Shown here one piece after another: positions 25,568 through 34,749 of a stretch of DNA of 42,355 bases. How positions within the stretch are numbered: the stretch's first letter is position 1; each line of letters starts with the position of its first letter. Source of the DNA: Chromatiaceae bacterium (GTDB lineage: Bacteria > Pseudomonadota > Gammaproteobacteria > Chromatiales > Chromatiaceae). The stretch lies in contig JAJDNF010000053.1 in assembly GCA_022340805.1 (NCBI GenBank), positions 1-42,355 of the forward strand, given 5' to 3'. Position numbers and translations under genes: made by a program. Under the pieces are notes generated by a model. It was not told the DNA's origin. It saw only the letters and a program-made list of their open reading frames with translations, and did no database searches.

Positions 25568-26254
25568 CTATGGCCTGGCTTGGCAATCTGTGATCCGTTG
25601 GCCAAGATCGGCAAGGCTGTGCAGCGTAACGGTCGGCTCGAATTCCCAGGGATCAAAGATGGCGTCTGGCGATCGCTGCAGCCAGGCCCCCCGCATCCCG
25701 CTCGACATCGCGCCGATGACATCGAAGGCATTACTTGAAATCAACCAGGCGTCGGCGCCGACCGCGCCGGAGCGGCGCAGGAAATAGCTGTACACCGCGG
25801 GATTCGGTTTGAACGAGCGCAGCGCATCCACGCTCACGATGCCGACGAAGAAATTGGCGATCCCGGCCGCCTCGAGCAGAGCCCCTACTGCCGCTTCACT
25901 GCCGTTGGAAAACGCGTACATCCGCAAGCCATCGTCGCGCAATGTTGCCAGCGCGTCTCTTACGTCGGCAAACGCAGGCAGGCGCCGGTACATGGCCAGC
26001 AGCTCGAGCTTTTGCTCATCACTGAGTCCGGCGCCGCTCGAGGTGGAGGTGAAATCCAGCGCCTGGCGGGTGCAGGTGGCGAAGTCCACGTAGTTCTGCA
26101 TCAGCCCCCGGCGAAACGCGTATTCCAGCTGCTTGTCCCGCCAGGCCTGGGAAAACGCCTGGGCCTTGTCGCCGACCATCGGCCGTAGCGCCGACACGAC
26201 GCCATGGGTATCGATCAAGGTGCCGTAGACATCAAAAGCCAGTGTGCTTGGCAT
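25568..26254 (-). CDS. Haloacid dehalogenase type II (HAD superfamily)
   Basis: This 228-residue enzyme probably hydrolyses 2-haloacids such as chloroacetate to hydroxyacids, or acts on a related substrate. Motif I is AFDVYGTLIDTHG with the nucleophilic Asp at residue 8. Motif II is MYAFSNGSEAAV, motif III RSFKPNPAVYSYF, and motif IV SSNAFDVIGA, where the SSN/FD pattern is specific to 2-haloacid dehalogenases within the superfamily. The ATG at 26254 has AGGA close by. The upstream extension of the frame is not protein-like. Its substrate is not proven by sequence. Confidence 0.9.
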   Translation of the reverse strand: MPSTLAFDVYGTLIDTHGVVSALRPMVGDKAQAFSQAWRDKQLEYAFRRGLMQNYVDFATCTRQALDFTSTSSGAGLSDEQKLELLAMYRRLPAFADVRDALATLRDDGLRMYAFSNGSEAAVGALLEAAGIANFFVGIVSVDALRSFKPNPAVYSYFLRRSGAVGADAWLISSNAFDVIGAMSSGMRGAWLQRSPDAIFDPWEFEPTVTLHSLADLGQRITDCQARP

Positions 26255-26395
26255 ATTTCCTGATCCTGTTGACGGGTTGCACGCTTTCGCGTTCCGCGAT
26301 CGCGCAGATATCCATGAAGAAGTCCCGATCGATACCGAACATCCATCATCCGTATCTCCAGCAGCGCAACCCCGGCGCCGGTGGCGCACAGCCAT

Positions 26396-27139
26396 CTAGC
26401 GGTCCCGTTCGAATCGACCGGTTCGCAGAAAGGCGATGGTCTGGCTCGCCACCTGCTCGTTATAGCGCATTGCGGCGTGGTTCGATTCTATGCTGACGAA
26501 ATCGACCATGCCGGCGACCTTGGTTGATGCCACGGGCACCATACCATCGTCATCCCCGGGTATCAGATCTTTCAACAACGGGACCACGGCGGTACCCGCG
26601 ATCACTCCCACCGGGTAATCCGGCGCCGGCAACGAGTTCGGGAAGCTCTCGCGATTGGTGCCCAGTTGCCTCGCGGTGGGTCCCGCGAGTTCCATCCACC
26701 AGGCATCACGGTACAGGTCTACCAGCGGGGTACCTGCATTCGGGGTGGCGATCAGCACGACCCGACCGCGTGATCGCATTGGGTGCTGCGCAAGATAGGC
26801 ACGGATGATCAAGCCACCCAAAGAGTGCCCGACGAAATGGACGGGGGTCGACAGACTTGCACAACATGCATCAATCTGCCGACTGACTGCGGCGATAATC
26901 TGTTCGGGCGGATCGCGCAACGAATCGTAACCGATGCGGATCACATCGAAGCCGGCCCTCTCGATCCGGCTGGCCAAAAGCCACATGGCGGTTTTGGTAC
27001 GCCCCAAGCCATGCAGAATCACCACCGTTTCGCGGTCTCGGCTGTGGCCCGCTTCAGGCTTCCCCTGCCCAGCACATGCGCAAACACCCAGTGCGGCCAG
27101 TATCCATACAAAACGCAATGGGCTCGGGAACCGGCTCAC
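26396..27139 (-). CDS. Lipase-like alpha/beta hydrolase, probable lipoprotein
   Basis: This 247-residue product begins with a hydrophobic leader ending LGVCACAG, in which the second cysteine sits in an acceptable lipobox (VCAC), so it is likely lipid-anchored. The fold markers are VVILHGLGRTKTAM (oxyanion loop), HFVGHSLGGLIIR with the nucleophile Ser, an acidic region PGDDDGMVPVAS, and a late histidine in IESNHAAMRY. This pattern belongs to the triacylglycerol lipase/PGAP1-like group. It starts on a GTG 37 bases after the PLD gene ends, so both may be in one transcript. Substrate unknown. Confidence 0.85.
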   Translation of the reverse strand: MSRFPSPLRFVWILAALGVCACAGQGKPEAGHSRDRETVVILHGLGRTKTAMWLLASRIERAGFDVIRIGYDSLRDPPEQIIAAVSRQIDACCASLSTPVHFVGHSLGGLIIRAYLAQHPMRSRGRVVLIATPNAGTPLVDLYRDAWWMELAGPTARQLGTNRESFPNSLPAPDYPVGVIAGTAVVPLLKDLIPGDDDGMVPVASTKVAGMVDFVSIESNHAAMRYNEQVASQTIAFLRTGRFERDR

Positions 27140-27176
27140 CGAGCTGATTCTCGTACCTTTTGATTCGAGAACCCGG

Positions 27177-28700
27177 TCAATGGTATTCCTTCGGAAGGAC
27201 CTTAAAGATCAGGTCCATAACGCGCTGTATGCCACTGCGCGCGGGCTGCATTTTTACGGTTTCCTCACTATTGACCCAATAGGGACTACCGTGTTCGTCC
27301 AACAACACCTGCCAGGCATTCTCCGGGCTCATGTCGCGCTCCATCAGTGCCGCAACATCTGCCGCCAGGGCCGGGCTGTCGACAAACGCGCCCGCCTCGG
27401 TGTTGATCGCACCCGAACGTGGATCCAAATTCATCGACCCTATGAATGTGTAGCGCCGGTCGACCACCGCCGACTTGGTATGCAGGCCGACGAACTTGCC
27501 GTGCACCGGTGGGACATCGACAAGCGACTGGATGGCGGCGTCCGCGCGTAGCTCATACAGCTCCACACCCGCATTCACCAGGTCGTCGCGCCACTCCTTG
27601 TAGTGGCTGTTCACAGCGGGAACGTCATGCGAAGCCAGCGAGTTCGTGAGGATTCGCACCCTGACACCGCGGTCGGTAAGCCTCTGCATGAGCTTGATGC
27701 CCCGTTCATAGGGGATGATGTAGGCATTGGTAATCAACAACTCCTTCGTCGCACTTTCGAAAAAAGAGAGCATCTCGCCGATCATGCGCTGTCGGATTTC
27801 CTTGCCGGTGGCCTCGTCATAGCTGATCATGCTTGTGCCAATGCGTAGCTCGGGTTCCAGCTCGATCAGCTCGGCGCGCCAATCCCGAACCTCGCGCGGA
27901 AATGCGGACAGCTCGGCAGCCGCGCGGTTCTTCGACTGGATCTGTTGCCAGATTTCCGCAGCGATGTCCGGATCCGGCTCGGCCTTCAGATTTTGTGCAG
28001 AGACCACCCACTCGCTGTTCCAGAAATGATCGAACATGCCATTCGCTTGTTGCGCGACCTGGCCGATACCGAGCAGGTCTAGATCATGGAAATTGTAGGC
28101 ATGGCTCAATCCGAAATAGTGATCGCCGATATTACGGCCGCCCACGATCGCGGCGACCCCATCGACGATCAGCAGCTTGTCGTGCATACGCACGTTGAGC
28201 CTTTCCATCTCCGCGATCAGCTCCGCTATGCGGCTCCCCGGGTCCCGGCCTCGCCAGGGGTTGAAGGCACGAATCTCGATGTTTGGGTGATTTTCCAGTT
28301 CAACGATCAGCGGGTCCATGCCAACCGTTAGCAAGTCGTCGACGATCAGGCGCACCTGCACGCCGCGCTGAGCGGCACGTATGGCGCGTTCCAGAATCAG
28401 GCGTCCGACGTTGTCCGGGTACCAGAGGTAAGTCTGGACATCAAGCGAAGACCTGGCCGAGTCGATCAGCGCCAGGCGCCATTCCAGCGCATCCTTGCTG
28501 CCGTCCAGTGCCTTGAATCCCGATGCCTCTACACCATGCCGGACCTTGATCCTGCGCGCCATCTCGGCCAGCGGTCCCTGCGTTGCCGGCGCCTTGGCGA
28601 AACTTGGCGCCGGGCGGATCAGGTCGCCGGGTGGTGACGACGTCGTCGCGCATCCTGCGACCAGGATCGCCAAGGCCATCACCAGGCCCCGTATCGTCAT
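27177..28700 (-). CDS. Phospholipase D-family lipoprotein (cardiolipin synthase-like)
   Basis: This 507-residue protein has a lipoprotein signal peptide (LAILVAGCATTSS, with the cysteine at the lipobox). It has two HxK-type PLD catalytic motifs: VRMHDKLLIVDG followed by GGRNIGDHYF, and GLHTKSAVVDRRYTFIGSMN followed by LDPRS. Domain order and length resemble the ClsC/YmdC branch, which makes cardiolipin by phosphatidyl transfer, but a hydrolase role is possible. AGGA lies nine bases before the ATG at 28700; the frame is open to 28742. Together with the lipase downstream it suggests envelope phospholipid turnover. Confidence 0.9.
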   Translation of the reverse strand: MTIRGLVMALAILVAGCATTSSPPGDLIRPAPSFAKAPATQGPLAEMARRIKVRHGVEASGFKALDGSKDALEWRLALIDSARSSLDVQTYLWYPDNVGRLILERAIRAAQRGVQVRLIVDDLLTVGMDPLIVELENHPNIEIRAFNPWRGRDPGSRIAELIAEMERLNVRMHDKLLIVDGVAAIVGGRNIGDHYFGLSHAYNFHDLDLLGIGQVAQQANGMFDHFWNSEWVVSAQNLKAEPDPDIAAEIWQQIQSKNRAAAELSAFPREVRDWRAELIELEPELRIGTSMISYDEATGKEIRQRMIGEMLSFFESATKELLITNAYIIPYERGIKLMQRLTDRGVRVRILTNSLASHDVPAVNSHYKEWRDDLVNAGVELYELRADAAIQSLVDVPPVHGKFVGLHTKSAVVDRRYTFIGSMNLDPRSGAINTEAGAFVDSPALAADVAALMERDMSPENAWQVLLDEHGSPYWVNSEETVKMQPARSGIQRVMDLIFKVLPKEYH

Positions 28701-29163
28701 CGGATGCTTTCCTTTCGCTTCTCGCACGACCTCGCGCATCATCTACCTAGGGCCTCCTGTTGTTACTTCGCTCGCATGCATCGGCCGGGAACCCGGAGTC
28801 TCGCCACTTCCCTGCCAGTCGACACACGGCCACCCGGCTTCAGGTCAATACACCGCGGGCATGCCACCGGAGCCAAGCTCGCCATCGCAGAAACCGGGCC
28901 ACTCTCCGTGCAGCCTGATCGCATCTTAGCAACGCAACACCTGATTATTCCCGCTTGTCTGCGATACGCAGCGCAGACCTGGACGGATTTGCCGTGCCCG
29001 CGAGGTCGTTGGCGGGTCTGCCGCATCGAGTTTCTCAAGCGCCTGCGCGGGCTTCGGTTTTTCCAGCATCTGTATTTGGCAATAGTAAAACGCTTGGTCG
29101 CCCGTCAACGTTCTGCAAACCCGCCCATGTCGGCGCATCCCGTTCTGCGTCTACAACGGCGTT
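28701..29163. other. Intergenic stretch with no supported gene
   Basis: Open frames here overlap one another on both strands and are short and unlike proteins in composition. It lies between the PLD gene and the end of the broken AraC gene, so it may hold the promoter of the PLD-lipase genes, but I could not identify it. Confidence 0.4.
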
Positions 29164-30132
29164 TCAGCGGCCGCCGGCGACACGTCGGAAGGATCTCGGC
29201 GACATTCCCGTCTGATGCCGGAACGCACGTGCGAAATTGGCGGCATCCGCATATCCCAGCTGGGCCGCAATCTCAGCGATAGGCATATTCGAGTCGGTCA
29301 ACCATTCGGTAGCAAGGCGCATCCGGCCCTGCTTGACCAGCTGCGAATAGCTGAGACCGGTATCAGCGAGGCGTCGCTACAGTGTACGGACGCTCACACC
29401 GGCCGCCTCTGCGGCAAAGTGGATGTCTGGATACCCGTCGCCCAACAGCGTGGCGATCAACCGCTCGAGCGATTCCTGAAACCCAATGGGAATCGACGGC
29501 CCGCTGCCATGCGGGGCGCTCACCTGGTATGGCTTCGGGCGGGACGGCCTGGATACCGGAGGCTTCAGCAGCCGGCTCGGGAAGCTAAACGACGAATATG
29601 GCTGCCCCGTGATGATCCTGGCATCACCAAAGACCGTGCGGTCGCCCAGCCACTTCTCGGCCCCGGCGAGCAGGTGAGCCTCATCGGGACTCCAACAGGG
29701 ATCGACGAAGCATGTTGATCGTCACGACCAGCGTGTAGATGTCGGCCTGACAGCGGCCCGGCCCGGGAAAAGCCCTGGCAGATACTGGCTGAAGCGTAGC
29801 CGATCTTTCTCGGTGGACAGCCAGAACTGCTTGCCGTTACTGACCGAACCGATCAATTGAATTCCGGTGCGCAGGTAATCGTAAACCGTCGACGACCGCT
29901 GCAGCGACCTCCCGAACTCGCCCAGCTCGAAGGCGGACGTCCGTTGCGAAACCACCAGCCCGAGATCCTCGATGCCCGCGCTGCGGGCCGTGAATTCACC
30001 GAATCTATGCGCCAAAAGCAGCGGCACGAGCGCTTCGGGCTCTTCGAACAGCGCCACCGGAATAATGGCCTGACGCAGAAGTCGACCATCAGCTGCGGAC
30101 CGCCTGAAAGGTTTATAGCTTCGGGCAGGCAC
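29164..30132 (-). pseudogene. AraC-family regulator broken by a nonsense codon and frameshifts
   Basis: The N-terminal part (30132 to about 29755) reads as the sensing domain of AraC regulators of the 'Arabinose_bd' type (LLRQAIIPVALFEEPEALVP, SNGKQFWLSTEKDRLRFSQY). Around 29715-29755 the protein-like reading moves to another frame (QADIYTLVVTINMLRR) and back, with a TGA at 29722-29724 in the main frame. The rest continues in the main frame to the HTH region, where GVSVRTL is followed by a TAG (29377-29379) in place of the expected Gln codon, then RRLADTGLSYSQLVKQGRM and the second HTH (IAEIAAQLGYADAANFARAF). The gene therefore ends at 29164 but cannot make the whole protein. Confidence 0.88.
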
Positions 30133-30496
30133 GATATGATTCAGGCGGCACACACAACTACCTTGACGCGTGCTGCTTCCGTTGCGGCGTCTGCGACGCC
30201 AACTGACGCACCACCAGACTTTCACTATTCGCAATCATCGTCGGCAGAAGACTTGCCGCGGGTCTTTTTCGACTGGGTTACTGGCGACCAGATCCAGGCC
30301 CCTGCTTTAGGCCCGTTCACGGTACTCTTTCGGCCATGTCTCTTGACTCGCTGTCAAGATTCTTTCCATGTCGCGTCCACCGAGGTCTCGTCGCTGCCCA
30401 CTGCTGCGAATGAAGTCTGTGTATCGGCAAGGCGCAGAACGCCACACCCTGGGACAAGGACAGCCACATCTGGCATGCGCCGATCCGGCATATGCC
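30133..30496. other. Intergenic stretch with no supported gene
   Basis: No frame has a ribosome site and protein-like sequence. It separates the broken AraC gene from the end of the phosphatase gene. Confidence 0.4.
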
Positions 30497-32002
30497 TCAA
30501 TGCAAGGGATTGACCGGCGGCGAGGACCGGGCCAAGCGCTGCTTGCCCGTTTTGCCCCTGCCGCCAACCAGTCCGTTGACCAAACCAAGCAAGGGTTCAG
30601 CAGGGTATTTCAGGGGCCACATCTCTCCGCCAATCCGGGTAAACGCACCGACCCAGCTTTCACCGGCGCTGTATAACACATGATGATTTTCGGCGCCGCC
30701 GACGTTGAGCCAATAGGTGTCGTTCTGATCCATCGGAGTGTGGCCGACGATGAACGGGGTCTCCCGCGGCAGGCCGAGGGCCTTGCGCAACCGTCGAATG
30801 TCACCCTTGGTGTATCCACCCGGCCGATCGTGCCGCTGCATGCGATTGCTGATCAGTTCTTTGACCAGGCCGGGATAGCGATGAATCTCTATCAACATAT
30901 CGACCGAGATCTTGGTCCTGGGCGGTGCCGCATGTGCGGCACAGAAGTCCGGTGAGACGACCACGTAAGGCAGCAGATCGTAATAGCGTTGCATGGCCCG
31001 GCGATAGTCCGCGCCACGCGCCTTCTTCAGGGCACGCTTCCAAAGCAGCCCCTGCAGGACGCCCCCCTTGGCGATATCCTCGGAGAAGCTGTCATGGTTA
31101 CCGCGAACGAAAAAGAAGTGCTCTGGGAAACGCAGCTTCAGACGGAAGATCAGATCCATCATCAGCATCGAATCGCCCATCTTTTCCAATGCTCCGTCGC
31201 GTTCCGAATGTACTGCGTCACCGAGGATTACCATACAGGCCTCGCCCCGCTCCATTGCTCGCAGGAAACCGTTGTGGCTGAGAATCACCAACAGGTTATC
31301 GACCTGGGCATGCAGGTCGGCGAGCACGATCGGCGTCAGCTGCGCAGGCAACTGCAGCAAACCTCCGGGTAGTCCACGACTGTCGCGGGGACGCAACGCT
31401 TCCTGTGCCATGATCGTATTGACCGCCTCGATCAGGGCCAAGGCCTCGCTGCTCGGCAGAGGTTTCAGCGGACCGCCGAAGATCTCCAACACGCGACGCA
31501 GACAGGCAAGCCGTTCGGTCTTTTCCACGTTCAGCATCGGTGAGATGCAGGTGCCGGCCGATGTCCTGTCCTTGAAAACAACCGCATCGCCATCATGAAT
31601 CAATTTCAGATGACGCGGGGCGACGGCTTCAGGGTAGTCGAACAGGACCTGTTGCTGTCGATCTTCGGTTCCGAGGGTGAGCTGTTGTCCGGGCTCGAGG
31701 CGCAGGAAGCCGCCGATAGCCGCACCGGAGGCATGATCCGGATCCTCCAGCAGAAAACTCGGCGGGCCACCGCGTTTGCCAGCCACTTGCAAGGGGTACT
31801 CTGGATACAGATGAATTCTCTTGCCGTCGTTGCCCAACAGCAGTTCCATCGGGAAGCCCTCGTACGGTACTCGCACGCTGTCGTCCACCAGACGGTAGGC
31901 CTCGCGCAGCTGCAGCAGCGGGCAGCGGCTGAGGCCCGAAAAGGCCCGACGAAGGCGCTTGAGCAGACCCGGCTTGGTCTTCTTGAGCGGCGGTTTATTC
32001 AT
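30497..32002 (-). CDS. FHA-like domain fused to a calcineurin-like (PPP-type) metallophosphatase
   Basis: This 501-residue product has two parts. Residues about 85-155 have FHA-like features (PRHLKLIHDGDAVVFKD followed by TSAGT), which would bind phosphothreonine peptides. Residues about 225-430 hold metallophosphoesterase motifs: ADLHAQ (the second metal ligand is His), ILGDAVHS, VRGNHDSF and IVGHTP, with CAAHAAPP between. This is the order of PPP-type phosphatases. There is no signal peptide, so it acts in the cytoplasm. Its ATG overlaps the stop of the P-loop gene by 8 bp, indicating coupled production. I infer a protein-phosphatase or nucleotide-phosphatase role in the phosphate locus. 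I do not know a characterised homologue. Confidence 0.82.
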   Translation of the reverse strand: MNKPPLKKTKPGLLKRLRRAFSGLSRCPLLQLREAYRLVDDSVRVPYEGFPMELLLGNDGKRIHLYPEYPLQVAGKRGGPPSFLLEDPDHASGAAIGGFLRLEPGQQLTLGTEDRQQQVLFDYPEAVAPRHLKLIHDGDAVVFKDRTSAGTCISPMLNVEKTERLACLRRVLEIFGGPLKPLPSSEALALIEAVNTIMAQEALRPRDSRGLPGGLLQLPAQLTPIVLADLHAQVDNLLVILSHNGFLRAMERGEACMVILGDAVHSERDGALEKMGDSMLMMDLIFRLKLRFPEHFFFVRGNHDSFSEDIAKGGVLQGLLWKRALKKARGADYRRAMQRYYDLLPYVVVSPDFCAAHAAPPRTKISVDMLIEIHRYPGLVKELISNRMQRHDRPGGYTKGDIRRLRKALGLPRETPFIVGHTPMDQNDTYWLNVGGAENHHVLYSAGESWVGAFTRIGGEMWPLKYPAEPLLGLVNGLVGGRGKTGKQRLARSSPPVNPLH

Positions 32003-32612
32003 CGGCGCGCTCCGAGTCAACGATATACGCGGGGGGGGACGAGGTACTCTCTCTTATATAGACCCGAACGCCGCTGCGCGACAGATGGAAGGCGCTCTGG
32101 TGAAACACCTCGAGCTGCGCCCCGACCAGCTCCAGGCTGAGATGACGGTCTACGGGATGGGTCCCACGCCGCGCACGCCGGCTGCGCTGTTCGAACAGTT
32201 CCTCGGCCGGCGGCAGCAAAAACTCGAATACGTAGCGACCCCGCCAATCGACCGACAGAAAGTGTCGCTTGGGTGGCGGCACCTGGATGCGCCGCAGGTC
32301 CAGTCGCGGATGTGGCCTGCCCAGCAACCATTCGGGGTCGAACACCGCCAGCGCCTGCACAAAACCAGTAAACGGGAATCCCAGGTGAATCTCGCGCGGC
32401 CGAACAGCGAGGGCCTGATCGGTCCACCAGCGTGGACGGCTGAGATCGAGATATCCCTCTTCCGACCAACCACCAAGCTGCCTGATCAGGGTGCTCTTTC
32501 CCGCCCCGGGTGGTCCGGTGACCAGCACGTGGCGGAATTTGACATCCACAGGGAAGGCCAGTCCCTTCATGTAATGCAGCTCGGTAAATGGCCGTGTGAC
32601 GCATTCGAACAT
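31995..32612 (-). CDS. P-loop NTPase of unknown function, next to PiT
   Basis: From the ATG at 32612 the product is 205 residues. The P-loop is VTGPPGAGKST (about residues 31-41), followed by IRQLGGWSEEGYLDLSRPRWW, a short region that could provide Mg-binding residues, and RYVFEFLLPPAEELFEQR, an arginine-rich helix. The size and the loop GPPGAGKST suggest a small kinase (nucleotide- or sugar-kinase-like) more than an AAA protein. The frame is open upstream but reads as the shadow of pit. An ATG at 32570 is possible. It lies between pit and the phosphatase fusion and overlaps the latter, so the two probably act together. Confidence 0.7.
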   Translation of the reverse strand: MFECVTRPFTELHYMKGLAFPVDVKFRHVLVTGPPGAGKSTLIRQLGGWSEEGYLDLSRPRWWTDQALAVRPREIHLGFPFTGFVQALAVFDPEWLLGRPHPRLDLRRIQVPPPKRHFLSVDWRGRYVFEFLLPPAEELFEQRSRRARRGTHPVDRHLSLELVGAQLEVFHQSAFHLSRSGVRVYIRESTSSPPAYIVDSERADE

Positions 32613-32710
32613 TTTCGCTGGCGGAACCTCGGGACTGCCGAAATTGAAGTCTTGGATAAAGGCGAAGGCGACCGGAACCTGCGATCGAGCAGGCCCCAGG
32701 CTCGCGCAGC

Positions 32711-33976
32711 CTAGCCGAAAACGCCTTTGAATATGAAAAAGAAGATCGCAGCCAGTATGCCACCGGCCGGCAGGGTGACCACCCAGGAAACCACGATATT
32801 CCCGATCACGCGCAGATCGAGGGCGCCGAGGCCGCGAGCGAGGCCCACGCCCATCACCGCACCGACCGCGATATGCGTGGTGGACACCGGCAGGCCGGTC
32901 TTGGATGCCAGCACCACGGTAGTCGCTGCCGCCAGGGTCGCGCAGTAGCCACGGGTTGGGGTCAGCTCGGTGATCTTGGTGCCGATGGTCGCCATAACTC
33001 TCCAACCCATGGTGGCCAGGCCCACCACGATGCCGACGCCGCCCAGCAGCAGGATCCAGATCGGCAGCGCCGCCTTCTGCGCTACCTCGCCGCCGCTATC
33101 GACAATGGAGATGACCGCAGCCAACGGGCCAATACCGTTCGCCACATCGTTGGAACCGTGCGCAAAGGCCATGGCGCACGCAGTGAAGATCATCATCGGC
33201 ACGAAGGCCTTCTCTACGCTGGCGTAATGGAAATCGCGATCGGCATTCTCATCTACCTGCACCCGGTTGATCATCAGTCTGCCGATGAAAGCGACCACGA
33301 GCCCGAACACCAACGCCGCGATGAAGCTCTCGGCTGTGGAGAATTCGAGCTTGAGGTGTTTCAGGCCCTTGAACATCGTCACCAGACTGACGATGAAGCC
33401 CACCAGGAACACATAGAAGGGGCCATAGGTCTTGGCCCGTGCAAAAGGGTTCTCGGCATTCAGGATCAGCTTACGGATACTCAACATCAACACCAGCGCA
33501 ATGACCCCTCCAATGAGTGGCGAGACCAGCCAGCTGGCGACGATCTGACCAATCTTGCCCCAGTTCACCGCATCCATACCGATGCCCGCTACTGCAAAAC
33601 CGACGATCGCACCGACGATCGAGTGGGTAGTCGATACTGGCCAGCCACGGTAGGAGGCGACCATCAACCAGATCGCCGCGGCCAATAACGCCGCCAACAT
33701 GCCATACACCAGCAGTTCCGGGGAACCGGCGATCGCCGACGGATCGATGATCCCCTTGCGAATCGTCGCGGTTACGCTGCCACCGGCAATGAAGGCGCCG
33801 GCGAATTCAAAGATCGCGGCGATCACGATCGCCTGTTTAACGGTGATGGCCCCGGAACCCACTGAAGTGCCCATCGCATTGGCGACATCGTTGGCACCAA
33901 TACCCCATGTCATGTAAAGGCCGAAGATGATGGCCATGACCATGAAGATCGTGCCGTATTCGGAGATGATTTCCAT
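32711..33976 (-). CDS. pit: Inorganic phosphate transporter, PiT family
   Basis: This 421-residue inner-membrane protein has about ten to twelve helices and the two PiT signature repeats: GANDVANAMGTSVGSGAIT near residue 28 and HGSNDVANGIGPLAAV near residue 270. The second WPVSTTHSIVGAIVG/LPVSTTHIAVGAVMG pair is also present. PiT proteins import phosphate (with metal) driven by cation gradients. AGGTAATAGTT before the ATG supports the start. The DUF47 gene upstream is the usual PiT partner. The gene ends about 100 bases before the P-loop gene starts. Confidence 0.95.
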   Translation of the reverse strand: MEIISEYGTIFMVMAIIFGLYMTWGIGANDVANAMGTSVGSGAITVKQAIVIAAIFEFAGAFIAGGSVTATIRKGIIDPSAIAGSPELLVYGMLAALLAAAIWLMVASYRGWPVSTTHSIVGAIVGFAVAGIGMDAVNWGKIGQIVASWLVSPLIGGVIALVLMLSIRKLILNAENPFARAKTYGPFYVFLVGFIVSLVTMFKGLKHLKLEFSTAESFIAALVFGLVVAFIGRLMINRVQVDENADRDFHYASVEKAFVPMMIFTACAMAFAHGSNDVANGIGPLAAVISIVDSGGEVAQKAALPIWILLLGGVGIVVGLATMGWRVMATIGTKITELTPTRGYCATLAAATTVVLASKTGLPVSTTHIAVGAVMGVGLARGLGALDLRVIGNIVVSWVVTLPAGGILAAIFFFIFKGVFG

Positions 33977-34068
33977 AACTATTACCTATTTTCTAATTTG
34001 GTGTACAAAGCCGCGCAGCAGGTACCGAAGACCGTCCAGCGTTGCTGACAAATCCCACCGGCCGGCGC

Positions 34069-34749
34069 TCAGCGCGCGATCAACAGCCTGAGCCGGTCGC
34101 CAACCTTTTCTGCGTAGTCCGCGAGATCGCCGATCCACTGAATCAACTGGTACCAAAACATCACCGATACCGCGGACATGCTGTCCTCCTGCGCAAACAG
34201 GCTGCGGGTCAGCGCCATGCCCATTTCGTCCGTCTCGTCCTCGATCTTGTTGAGCGCCGTCACCATCTCCTCGACCTGGTTGGCCTCGCGGCCGCGAAAG
34301 CCCATTTCCACCAATTCATCCAGCTCCTCGATGATCTTGCCTGCCGCATTGCAGGTATCGACGCAGCGGCTCACAAGGGCCATCAAAGGCTCAGCCATGC
34401 CTTGCGGCACCTCCATTCGCCGCTCTACCAACAGACCGGCGATATCCTGGGCCGTGTCCGCGATCGAATCCTGCATCGCCAGTACGTCCAGCAGGTCGCG
34501 CCGGTCGACTGGCATCAGAAGGCTCTTCGGAAGATGGCCACGCAGTTGGTTCTTGATCTCATCAGCGGCCTGTTCCTTTTCGAAAATCAGCGTCTTCTGT
34601 GCCTCCAACTTCGATTGATCGCCATTTGCCAACGCCTCAAACAATGCCGGGACTTCGGCTACGCATTCGATCACGACACGCATGTGCAACTGGATAGGCT
34701 TAAATGGCGACCTCCCGAACAGGGCGGCCAACGGGTTGGTCGATTTCAT
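34069..34749 (-). CDS. DUF47 family (PhoU-like) phosphate transport regulator
   Basis: This 226-residue, all-helical protein starts MKSTNPLAALFGRSPFKPIQ and contains KTLIFEKEQAADEIKNQLRG and LMPVDRRDLLDVLAMQDSIADTAQDIAGL, the core of the TIGR00153/DUF47 family. A second helical bundle holds VEEMVTALNKIEDETDEMG. Such proteins bind metal clusters like PhoU and control PiT transport. GGAGGAG six to eight bases before the ATG at 34749 sets the start. It heads the phosphate operon, 92 bases ahead of pit. Confidence 0.92.
   Translation of the reverse strand: MKSTNPLAALFGRSPFKPIQLHMRVVIECVAEVPALFEALANGDQSKLEAQKTLIFEKEQAADEIKNQLRGHLPKSLLMPVDRRDLLDVLAMQDSIADTAQDIAGLLVERRMEVPQGMAEPLMALVSRCVDTCNAAGKIIEELDELVEMGFRGREANQVEEMVTALNKIEDETDEMGMALTRSLFAQEDSMSAVSVMFWYQLIQWIGDLADYAEKVGDRLRLLIAR

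Noticed and set aside
28704-29282. 192-codon plus-strand frame
   Set aside because: It overlaps the 3' part of the broken AraC gene, whose HTH is clear on the minus strand, and has no ribosome site.
31995-33005. Longer reading of the P-loop gene up to 33005
   Set aside because: The first 130 codons are the antisense-phase shadow of pit and end well before the P-loop; a start at 32612 gives a natural protein.
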